Part shown: positions 16,620 to 24,474 of the stretch, piece by piece | How the letters are laid out: each line of letters begins with the position of its first letter | How positions within the stretch are numbered: position 1 is the first letter of the stretch | NCBI GenBank assembly: GCA_035571835.1 | Contig: DATNBU010000018.1 | Coordinates: forward strand, 1 to 64,000 | Length of the DNA: 64,000 bases | Source: Candidatus Limnocylindrales bacterium | Lineage (GTDB): Bacteria > Desulfobacterota > Binatia > UBA1149 > CAITLU01 | Reading direction: 5' to 3' | Program-made: the position numbers and the translations under genes | The notes under the pieces: generated by a model | Database searches by the model: none | Told to the model about the DNA's origin: nothing | The model's input: the letters and a program-made list of their open reading frames with translations, nothing else

Positions 16620-17606
16620 CTACCCGTTCAGTTTCGGCAGCACGTCGCGCCCGAACGCTTCGATCCACTCCTTCTGGTTGCGGCCGACGTTGTGCAGGTA
16701 GATCTGATCGAATCCGAGGTCGATGAACTTCTGGATCTCCTTGCGGTGCACTTCGCAATCGGCCGTCATCAGCATGCGGCCCTGGAAATCGTCGGTGCGG
16801 ACCATCTTCGCCATCTGCTCGAAATCGAGCGGTGAGCGGATGTCCTGCTTCGGGAATTTCATGCCGCCGTTCGGCCACTCGATCAGCGCGTTCTGCATGG
16901 CCTGCTCGTCGGTTTCTGCCCATGACAGGTGCAGCTGGAGAATCTTGCGGCAACCGTTCGGGTTGCGCCCGCCCTTCTTGCAGCCTTCGGCGACGGCCTT
17001 GAGCACCTTGTCGATCTTCTCGACGGGAGCTCCGACCGTGATGATGCCGTCGGCGTGCATGCCGACGCGTCTTGCCGTGATCGGTCCGGCGGTCGCGATG
17101 TAAATCGGCGGCGGCTTCTCGGGCATCGTCCACAGGCGAACCGTTTCGATCTTGAAGTATGGACCTTCCTGGCGCGTGTCTTTTCCGGTGAACAGGCGGT
17201 GCATGAAGTCGACGGCTTCGAACATCCGGTTCGCACGTTCCGGCGCCTCCGGCCAGTAGCCGGCCACGACGTGCTCGTTGATGGCTTCGCCCGACCCGAG
17301 CCCGAGCCAGAACCGTCCCGGGTACATCGCTTCCATGGTCGCGGCGGCCTGCGCGATGATGACCGGATGCGTGCGGAACGACGGGCACGTCACGCCCGGT
17401 CCGATGTCGCCTTTGGTGCGCTCGGCAACAGCGGCCATGAACGACCAGACGAACGCCGATTGTCCCTGCTGCGGGACCCACGGCTGGAGATGGTCCGACG
17501 CCATGATGCCGTCGAAGCCGTTCTGCTCGGCCAGCACGCACAGATTGAGCGCTTCGGTCGGATGGAACTGCTCGAGCATCGCGGCGTATCCGATTTTTAC
17601 AGTCAT
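16620..17606 (-). CDS. LLM-class F420-dependent oxidoreductase (F420-G6P dehydrogenase-like)
   Basis: This 328-residue TIM-barrel protein belongs to the luciferase-like family that uses coenzyme F420 or flavin. GFDGIMASDHLQPWVPQQG, RFWLGLGSGEAINEH and the later GPITARRVG match the F420-dependent glucose-6-phosphate dehydrogenase subgroup. Start ATG 17606 follows an AAAGGA ribosome site; an upstream extension is not protein-like. The substrate is not certain; several paralogues with other substrates exist in Actinobacteria and Binatota-like genomes. It implies that the host makes F420. Confidence 0.85.
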   Translation of the reverse strand: MTVKIGYAAMLEQFHPTEALNLCVLAEQNGFDGIMASDHLQPWVPQQGQSAFVWSFMAAVAERTKGDIGPGVTCPSFRTHPVIIAQAAATMEAMYPGRFWLGLGSGEAINEHVVAGYWPEAPERANRMFEAVDFMHRLFTGKDTRQEGPYFKIETVRLWTMPEKPPPIYIATAGPITARRVGMHADGIITVGAPVEKIDKVLKAVAEGCKKGGRNPNGCRKILQLHLSWAETDEQAMQNALIEWPNGGMKFPKQDIRSPLDFEQMAKMVRTDDFQGRMLMTADCEVHRKEIQKFIDLGFDQIYLHNVGRNQKEWIEAFGRDVLPKLNG

Positions 17607-17856
17607 GGGCGATTCCTTTGCGGACCCGGCAAGCGGCACCGCTTCGCTGCGGAGCCCTCGCGGGTGAAGCGGCGCACCGATGCAGCCGCCGACCACGCCG
17701 GATGTCAATCGCTTGCCCCGCGTGCAGCAGCCGCAGGACCGGGTCAGCCGGCGCACCCGCCCCCGGTTTTGCCTTTCCTCTGAGACCAGCAGGTTTCCAG
17801 GAACTTTCCACGTTCTTTCCAGACTCGCTGGACCCGCATGTGCGAGCCTCGCAACC
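17607..17856. promoter_or_regulatory. Divergent intergenic spacer
   Basis: This 250-bp gap lies between the divergent LLM gene and a small unknown gene. I see no repeat, palindrome or RNA gene in it. Confidence 0.25.
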
Positions 17857-18144
17857 ATGGATGCACCCGACAAACGCGCAGGCGGTCAGCCCGATGGCGA
17901 GCCGCGCGACACCCGTGCCGGCTCGCAGGCTGCCGCAGGCACGCCGGCTACCGAGCTCACCAAAGAGGCCTCGCCGCGCCAGGCCTTTCTGCTTCAAGTC
18001 GCGGAACTGGCCGAAGGCGGCGAGCTGCGCGGCCGCGTGCAGAGCCTCGCGACGGCCGACGGCGGCAATTTCTCGTCAGTGACCGCGCTGATCGCGATTC
18101 TGCGCCGCGTCCTGACGGAGCCCGCGGAGCGAACCGACGAGTAA
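17857..18144 (+). CDS. Small hypothetical protein
   Basis: This 95-residue protein has a polar, Gly/Thr/Ala-rich first third and a helical last two thirds (FLLQVAELAEGGELRGRVQS). I recognise no family. ATG 17857 is the only start that gives a plausible protein; no good ribosome site is seen. Coding character is moderate, and another overlapping frame is also open, so it may not be real. Confidence 0.4.
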   Translation: MDAPDKRAGGQPDGEPRDTRAGSQAAAGTPATELTKEASPRQAFLLQVAELAEGGELRGRVQSLATADGGNFSSVTALIAILRRVLTEPAERTDE

Positions 18145-18267
18145 CGGGTTGCTGATGCCTGCCACGATCGGCGTGGGCAGGCGCAGCACCGCGGCCGCGA
18201 AGCGAAATCCAGGTCGCCACGCCGCAAGTACGATCGATTTACGAAACACTGAGGGAGGATCATCGAC

Positions 18268-20490
18268 ATGACATTCAATGAAGCGAAGAACACACCGCGG
18301 CGGACCGGCCATCGTACGTTGCGGATGGCAGCAGCGGTGTTCGCGCTGCTGCAGGCGACCGTGCTGTGCACCGCTCCGATCGCCGGAGCGAGAGCCAATG
18401 CGAATCCCGGCACAGAGGAAGGCGGAGGTAGCGCCAACCCGGTCACGCCGCCTCCGTACGTATATCCGGTCGAAGGCTTTACGTGGTCGGCGCCGCAGCG
18501 CTATAGCTACTGGACGACGGCGTGGCACGAGTGGGGCGGCGCGCCGAAGCCGTGGCAGACCGAAACCTACAACGACGACTACGTGAATCCCAAGACCTGG
18601 TATCTGTATTTCAACGGTTGCCAGAGCGAGGCCGACTACTACCACGACTTCTACGGCGACGTGAAAGACGAGGACGGGCACATCCTCTATCCGAAGGGTA
18701 CGTCGCGGTATCAGTGGAAGTGGAACGGCAAGACCATTGCGCCTTCGACCGATTGCTACACCGTCCTCGATTTCCCGGCGCAGGGAAATTACTGGGTCGA
18801 GCTCACGGAGACGGATGCCGACAACGCGGTGACGACCTGGACGATTCCGGTGCAGGTCAAGGACTACCTCGTCGTGGTTCTCGGCGATTCGTTCGCATCG
18901 GGCGAGGGCGCGGTCGACTGGCCGATCTACCCGGAAATTCCGAACGACCCGCCGCAGAACGCCGACTGGGCAGACGACCGCTGTCATCGCTCCATGTATT
19001 CCGGCGGCGCCCAGGCGGCCGCGCTGCTCGAGGCTGCCGATCCGAAGACGAGCGTCACGTTCCTGTCATTCGCATGTTCGGGAGCTACGCTCGACACCAT
19101 GCGGTACAACACGGGAACCCTCGACACGCTCGACCCGTACAACCCGACGCTCGGTTTCGAGCGCGGCACCGGCATCACCGGCCCGTACGCCGGCATGGAG
19201 CCTCCGCCGAACGGCGTGGGACCTTACGAGGTGGCCAGCCAGACCGTGCAGCTCAACTACGCGCTCACCGGGCACCTGACACACCCTCCGCGCAAAGTAG
19301 ACACGCTGATCGCCGCCGGCGGCATCAACGACGTGCGTTTCTCCGACCTGGTTGGCGTCTGCATCCTCGAGGATCTCTGCCATCTGCAGCCCGTCGGCAC
19401 GGGTGGCGTCCAGCTCGACCAGCAGTTTGCCAACGATCTCGAGAATGTCGCGCCCGGTTGGGAGAAACTCGGCGACCAGCTCGACGGCTACGGTATCCAG
19501 GTTGCGCCGCACATGAAGCTGGCGCTCGAGTACCCTGGGTTTTTCCAGACGGACAGCGGCCTTCAGTGCCCGGAGCTGTTCACCGACATCACTGCCCTTG
19601 GCAAATGGGATTTCGACGAGATCGGTGTCGCCGAGGCCGTGTGGGCGCCGTCGCTGAATACAGCCGTGCAATTGGGGTCAGGCGGTGCCGGCTTCGATTT
19701 CGTCGGTGGCATCGACGCAGCATTCAAGAAGCACGGCATGTGCGCGAACGATCGCTTCATCAACACCGCCACCGATGCCCTGAACACGCAGGGTGACGAG
19801 AACGGCAACGTAGCGAATCCGTTTCATACGCAGAGCAGCACGACCGGAACAGCCCATCCCAACAGGAAAGGCTACGCGGCAGTTGCCGCAAAGATCCTCG
19901 ATCACCTGCAGCCGTACATCGTCAACGAGCCTCCGGTCGCCAACCCGGACGAGGTCCAGGCGGCTGCGATTTATGGCAGCCAGTTCAACGTGCTCACCAA
20001 CGACACGGACCCGGATGGCGATCCTCTGTCTGCACGCCTGGTGTCGGAGCCCCGGTACGGACACGTCACGATCGCGCCGAACGGAGAAGCCTCCTATCGC
20101 GCGAACTTCAACTACGCAGGCCCCGACAACTTCACCTACGAGGTCACCGACGGCGAGTACAGCGTGATCACAGGCGTCACCATCACGGTCGCTCCGCTGC
20201 AGGTAGCGACGACCGAGGTTTCGTACGGCACGATCACGCCGATCGGAGGACTGCTCGGCGGCTTCGTGCTCGAGCCGCCGTACCTCATCGTGTTCGACAA
20301 GCCGCTGAAGCCGAAGCGCGGCCTGATCTCGCAGGTGCCGGGCGTGGATGCGGTCATGTACAGTGCACCCGACCTCGCGCATCGCCGGCGGCTGAAGCTT
20401 CCCTACACGATCTACTCGCAGGCAGCGCCTCCCAGCACCGCCGCGGGCAGCAGCGTGCGCGGGATGCTGCAGATCAAGGTCATGAAGTAA
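18268..20490 (+). CDS. Secreted SGNH/GDSL-type hydrolase with C-terminal cadherin-like repeat
   Basis: This 740-residue protein has a signal peptide (residues 1-44, ending near AGARA), a beta-rich domain (about 60-190) with a conserved Cys pair, then an SGNH hydrolase. The GDSFASGEG block with the nucleophile Ser is near residue 206, AAGGINDVRF gives the Gly/Asn positions and TAHPNRKGY (about 528) gives the catalytic His. A VANPD-x-NDTDPDGDPL unit (about 545-640) matches the Ca-binding Big_9/tandem-95 fold, and a short beta C-terminus follows. It probably hydrolyses an ester or acyl group on an extracellular polymer or lipid. A GGAGGA ribosome site precedes the ATG. Confidence 0.85.
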   Translation: MTFNEAKNTPRRTGHRTLRMAAAVFALLQATVLCTAPIAGARANANPGTEEGGGSANPVTPPPYVYPVEGFTWSAPQRYSYWTTAWHEWGGAPKPWQTETYNDDYVNPKTWYLYFNGCQSEADYYHDFYGDVKDEDGHILYPKGTSRYQWKWNGKTIAPSTDCYTVLDFPAQGNYWVELTETDADNAVTTWTIPVQVKDYLVVVLGDSFASGEGAVDWPIYPEIPNDPPQNADWADDRCHRSMYSGGAQAAALLEAADPKTSVTFLSFACSGATLDTMRYNTGTLDTLDPYNPTLGFERGTGITGPYAGMEPPPNGVGPYEVASQTVQLNYALTGHLTHPPRKVDTLIAAGGINDVRFSDLVGVCILEDLCHLQPVGTGGVQLDQQFANDLENVAPGWEKLGDQLDGYGIQVAPHMKLALEYPGFFQTDSGLQCPELFTDITALGKWDFDEIGVAEAVWAPSLNTAVQLGSGGAGFDFVGGIDAAFKKHGMCANDRFINTATDALNTQGDENGNVANPFHTQSSTTGTAHPNRKGYAAVAAKILDHLQPYIVNEPPVANPDEVQAAAIYGSQFNVLTNDTDPDGDPLSARLVSEPRYGHVTIAPNGEASYRANFNYAGPDNFTYEVTDGEYSVITGVTITVAPLQVATTEVSYGTITPIGGLLGGFVLEPPYLIVFDKPLKPKRGLISQVPGVDAVMYSAPDLAHRRRLKLPYTIYSQAAPPSTAAGSSVRGMLQIKVMK

Positions 20491-20631
20491 CGTCGGCCGT
20501 GTGTCGCCGGCGTCTCGCGGATGCGGGGCGCCGGCGATATCGACACCGGCTCGTTTCGATGCCGCTACCGGCGATGGACCTGTTGTTGCGATGCGCGGCA
20601 CAACCAGCGCGGCTATCTCGTCGATGCGCGA

Positions 20632-20649
20632 ACATTCCCCGGGGAATGT
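20632..20649. repeat. 18-bp palindrome, left end of element copy 3
   Basis: This is a perfect palindrome, ACATTCCCCGGGGAATGT, identical to both sites of copy 2. Confidence 0.9.
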
Positions 20650-20681
20650 GACCTGGGTTTCGTCTGATGCATCACGGCCTC

Positions 20682-20836
20682 CTACGCCGGCTAACATCGA
20701 GCTGCGCTGCGCGGCACACAACCAGTATCAGGCGGACCTCGACTTCGGCCGCGGCTTCATGGACGCGAGGCGCGGCAATCCCGCCGATGCGCGAACATTC
20801 CCCGGGGAATGTCGCGGGATGGCGGCTGCGCCGTGA
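20682..20836 (+). pseudogene. C-terminal fragment of HNH endonuclease gene
   Basis: The frame encodes NIELRCAAHNQYQADLDFG and the tail TFPGECR as in the intact copies, but the N-terminal domain and the first HNH residues are gone. It cannot make a nuclease. It reads open from 20501, through the left arm, so a short fusion peptide is possible. Confidence 0.8.
20795..20812. repeat. 18-bp palindrome, right end of element copy 3
   Basis: This is a perfect palindrome, ACATTCCCCGGGGAATGT, inside the HNH gene fragment. Confidence 0.9.
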
Positions 20837-21035
20837 AGACGTCGTTGAGGTGAGCTCGGTTGTCGGCCCGGGGCGTAGCCGCTCAGGCGGCGCGCGGCGA
20901 TCGCTACGCCTATCTTTGAGTCACCTGCCTACGCATGCGGCAGATCGGGCGGCAAAAGCATGCGGATTGCTGCGTTTGTGACGAATCGCGGGCGGCCTCG
21001 ACTTTGCTTACCCGTGGGGTTCAGGCCCGCGGACC

Positions 21036-24000
21036 ATGCCCATACACGTCGCCCTCCATCATCGCAGCAGCTACAGGTACGACCGCCGCGTCGAGCTCGG
21101 GCCGCAGACCATCCGCCTGCGCCCGGCGCCGCACTGCCGCACGCGCATCCTCAGCTACTCGCTCAAGGTCGAGCCCGCCGGACATTTCCTGAACTGGCAG
21201 CAGGACCCGCAGGCCAATTTCCTTGCGCGCATGGTGCTGCCCGAGAAGACCGACACGTTCGTCGTCGACGTCGACCTGGTCGCCGAGATGTCGGTGCTCA
21301 ACCCGTTCGACTTCTTCCTCGAGCCGCACGCCGAGCAGTTCCCGTTCGCGTACGACGCCGGCCTCGACCACGAGCTCGAGCCGTTCCGGCGCCGGCTTGA
21401 AAAGACTCCGCTGTTCGACGGCTATCTCGCACGCGCCAGAGCCGCGCTTCTCCCGGATGGCCAAGTGAGCGCGGGAGCGCGAACGCCAGAACCGAGCGCG
21501 GGAGCGCGAACATCAGAAGGCCCGCGCACCATCGACTTCCTCGTCGCCCTCAACCGCCTCGTCTTCAGCGACGTGCGCTACCTCATCCGTCTCGAGCCCG
21601 GCGTGCAGACGCCGGAGCAGACCCTCGAAAAACGCTCCGGCTCGTGCCGCGATTCCGCGTGGCTGCTGTGCCAGATGCTGCGCTCGTTCGGGCTGCCGTC
21701 GCGTTTCGTCAGCGGTTACCTCATCCAGCTCGTCGCCGACGTGAAGGCGCTCGACGGGCCCGCCGGCGCCGCGCAGGATTTCACCGATCTGCACGCGTGG
21801 TGCGAAGTCTACCTTCCGGGCGCGGGCTGGATCGGCCTCGATCCGACGTCGGGGCTTCTCGCCGGCGAGGGCCACATCCCGGTGGCTGCGACGGCCGATC
21901 CGCAGAGCGCTGCGCCGATCAGCGGCGCGGTCGAACCGTGCCGCTCCGAGTTCCATCACGAGATGACGGTCACGCGCATCTTCGAATCGCCGCGCGTGAC
22001 CAAGCCGTACAGCGACAGGCAATGGGCCGAAATCGATGCGCTCGGCCGCGCGGTCGACCACGACCTCGCACGCGGCGACGTGCGGCTGACGATGGGTGGC
22101 GAGCCCACGTTCGTGTCGATCGACGACGTCGACGCCGACGAATGGAATACGGCTGCGCTCGGACCCAACAAGACTCGCCTCGCGTGCCAGCTCATCAAGC
22201 GCCTGAAGAAACGCTTCGCGCCGGGCGGGTTCCTGCAGTACGGCCAGGGCAAATGGTATCCGGGCGAGCCGCTGCCGCGCTGGGCGTACGCGTGCTACTG
22301 GCGCACCGACGGAGCGCCGGTCTGGACGCACCCGGATCTTTTCGCCGATGCGGAGCACGATTACGGCTTCAGCAAGGTCGAAGCGGAGCGCTTTGCTGTC
22401 GCGTTCGCGCGGCGGCTCGGCTGCGGCGACCAGTGGCTGATGCCGGCGTACGAAGATACGTGGCATTACCTCTGGAAGGAGCGCCGTCTTCCGGCCAACG
22501 TCGATCCGTTCCGATCCGAGCTGAAAAACGAACAGGACCGCGTGCGCCTCGCGCGCCTGTTCGAAACCGGGCTCGACGAGGTCGTCGGCTACGTGCTGCC
22601 GCTGCGCCGCATCGAGCGCGGCAAGGAGCGCGTCTGGAATTCGACGTCGTGGTTCCTGCGCCCGGGCCGCTGCTACCTGCTCCCCGGCGATTCGCCGCTC
22701 GGACTGCGCCTGCCGCTTGAATCGCAGCCGTGGGTAAAGCCCGGCGACTATCCGCACCTGGTCGAGCGCGATCCGCTCGAGCTGCGTCCGCCGCTCGCCG
22801 CGCTCGTCGCAGATGCGCGCGCGGCGTCGGCGCAGAAAATCGAAGACGACGCCGCGGCCGCAGCCAAGCCTCCCGCGCCAGGCGAATCCGCCGAATGGAT
22901 CGCGCGCACCGCGCTGTGCGTCGAGGCGCGCGGCGGCCGCCTGTATGTGTTCCTTCCGCCGGTCGAAACGCTCGAGGATTATCTCGACTGCCTGCGCGCG
23001 GTGGAAGACACCGCGGTCGGGCTCGCGCTTCCGATCATCCTCGAAGGCTACGCGCCGCCGGCTGACCCTCGCCTGAATGTGCTCAAGCTGACGCCCGATC
23101 CCGGCGTCATCGAAGTCAACGTGCAGCCGTCGCATTCGTGGAGCGAAATGGTCGACCTGACCGAGTTCGTCTACGAGGAAGCGCGCCAGACGCGGCTCGG
23201 GACCGAGAAGTTCCTGCTCGACGGACGCCACAGCGGCACCGGCGGCGGCAACCACATCGTGCTCGGCGGCGCGACGGCCGCGGATTCCCCGATCCTGCGG
23301 CGGCCGGATCTGCTCCGCAGCCTCGTCTCGTACTGGCAGAACCATCCTTCGCTTTCGTTCCTGTTCAGCGGCCTGTTCATCGGGCCGACCAGCCAGCATC
23401 CGCGCATCGACGAAGCCCGCAACGATTCGCTCTACGAGCTCGAGATCGCGTTCGCGCAGATTCCCGACGACGGGCCGTGCCCGCCGTGGCTCGTCGACCG
23501 GCTGTTTCGAAACCTTCTCGTCGACGCCACCGGCAACACGCATCGCAGCGAATTCTGCATCGACAAGCTCTACGCGCCGGAGACGGCGACCGGGCGGCTC
23601 GGCCTGCTCGAGATGCGCGCGTTCGAGATGCCGCCGCACGCGCGCATGAGCCTCGCGCAGCAGCTCCTGCTTCGCACGCTGGTGGCCGCATTCTGGAAGA
23701 AGCCGTATCGACGCAAGCTCGTGCGCTGGGGCAGCTCGATCCACGATCGCTGGATGCTGCCGCACTTCGTCTGGAACGACTTGTGCGACGTCGTGGGCGA
23801 GCTTGCGGCCGATGGCTATGCGGTGCGGCCCGAATGGTTCGCGCCGCATTTCGAATTTCGCTTCCCGCAGATCGGAGACCTCGATGCGGCGGGCGTGCAT
23901 CTTGAGATCCGCACTGCGCTCGAGCCGTGGCACGTGCTCGGAGAAGAACCGGGCGGCGCCAGCACGGCGCGCTACGTCGACTCGTCTCTGGAGCGCGTGC

Positions 24001-24425
24001 AGGTCAAGGTCCGCGGCCTGACCGATTCGCGTCACGTCGTTGCGGTCAACGGCTGGTCATTGCCGCTTCATCCGACGGGGACGCACGGTGAGGGAGTCGC
24101 GGGCGTGCGCTATCGCGCATGGCAGCCGCCGAACTGCCTGCATCCGACGATCAAGGTCCACGCGCCGCTGGTGTTCGACCTCGTCGACACATGGACCGGC
24201 AGAAGCATCGCCGGCTGCACGTACCACGTGAGCCATCCGGGAGGGCGCAGCTACGAGACGTTTCCCGTCAACGCATACGAGGCCGAAAGCCGCCGCCTGT
24301 CGCGCTTCTTCCGCAACTCGCACACGCCCGGCCCGCTGACGGCGCGAAGCGGACAGGCCAGCCGCGAATACCCGTTCACGCTCGACCTTCGTGCGCCGGG
24401 AGGCACCGCGGGACGCACCGGATGA
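21036..24425 (+). CDS. Transglutaminase-like protein with DUF2126 domain
   Basis: This 1129-residue protein has an N-terminal transglutaminase-like module (residues 1-300) with Cys in GSCRDSAW (about 203), His in DLHAWCEVY (about 253) and Asp in LDPTSG (about 268), then a large DUF2126 domain (about 330-1120). It is the usual first gene of a conserved cluster with circularly permuted ATP-grasp, alpha-E and transglutaminase proteins, predicted in the literature to make or break amide/peptide bonds. A repeated SAGART segment near residues 145-160 is an in-frame tandem insertion. No signal peptide, so it is cytoplasmic. Confidence 0.88.
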   Translation: MPIHVALHHRSSYRYDRRVELGPQTIRLRPAPHCRTRILSYSLKVEPAGHFLNWQQDPQANFLARMVLPEKTDTFVVDVDLVAEMSVLNPFDFFLEPHAEQFPFAYDAGLDHELEPFRRRLEKTPLFDGYLARARAALLPDGQVSAGARTPEPSAGARTSEGPRTIDFLVALNRLVFSDVRYLIRLEPGVQTPEQTLEKRSGSCRDSAWLLCQMLRSFGLPSRFVSGYLIQLVADVKALDGPAGAAQDFTDLHAWCEVYLPGAGWIGLDPTSGLLAGEGHIPVAATADPQSAAPISGAVEPCRSEFHHEMTVTRIFESPRVTKPYSDRQWAEIDALGRAVDHDLARGDVRLTMGGEPTFVSIDDVDADEWNTAALGPNKTRLACQLIKRLKKRFAPGGFLQYGQGKWYPGEPLPRWAYACYWRTDGAPVWTHPDLFADAEHDYGFSKVEAERFAVAFARRLGCGDQWLMPAYEDTWHYLWKERRLPANVDPFRSELKNEQDRVRLARLFETGLDEVVGYVLPLRRIERGKERVWNSTSWFLRPGRCYLLPGDSPLGLRLPLESQPWVKPGDYPHLVERDPLELRPPLAALVADARAASAQKIEDDAAAAAKPPAPGESAEWIARTALCVEARGGRLYVFLPPVETLEDYLDCLRAVEDTAVGLALPIILEGYAPPADPRLNVLKLTPDPGVIEVNVQPSHSWSEMVDLTEFVYEEARQTRLGTEKFLLDGRHSGTGGGNHIVLGGATAADSPILRRPDLLRSLVSYWQNHPSLSFLFSGLFIGPTSQHPRIDEARNDSLYELEIAFAQIPDDGPCPPWLVDRLFRNLLVDATGNTHRSEFCIDKLYAPETATGRLGLLEMRAFEMPPHARMSLAQQLLLRTLVAAFWKKPYRRKLVRWGSSIHDRWMLPHFVWNDLCDVVGELAADGYAVRPEWFAPHFEFRFPQIGDLDAAGVHLEIRTALEPWHVLGEEPGGASTARYVDSSLERVQVKVRGLTDSRHVVAVNGWSLPLHPTGTHGEGVAGVRYRAWQPPNCLHPTIKVHAPLVFDLVDTWTGRSIAGCTYHVSHPGGRSYETFPVNAYEAESRRLSRFFRNSHTPGPLTARSGQASREYPFTLDLRAPGGTAGRTG

Positions 24426-24474
24426 GCACCGCGCCGGTTGGTGACAGGCGCGCGTTGAGAAAAGGATGCGAGCG

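Larger units (their letters stand above)
20542..20850 (+). mobile_element. HNH element copy 3: left and right ends joined, interior deleted
   Basis: The first part (about 20542-20672) matches the left arm of copies 1 and 2: TCGATGCCGCTACC, then the palindrome at 20632, then TTTCGTCTGATGCATCA. It is joined directly to a part that begins CCTCCTACGCCGGCTAACAT and matches the last 50 codons of the HNH gene, including the palindrome at 20795, and ends shortly after GAAGACGTCG. About 1.45 kb present in copy 2 is missing. It has the structure of a non-autonomous derivative of the full element. Confidence 0.8.
20491..21035. other. Gene-free spacer holding HNH element copy 3
   Basis: This 545-bp stretch has no intact gene. 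About 20542-20850 is the short element copy; 20850-21035 shows no repeat and should carry the promoter of the DUF2126 gene. Confidence 0.55.
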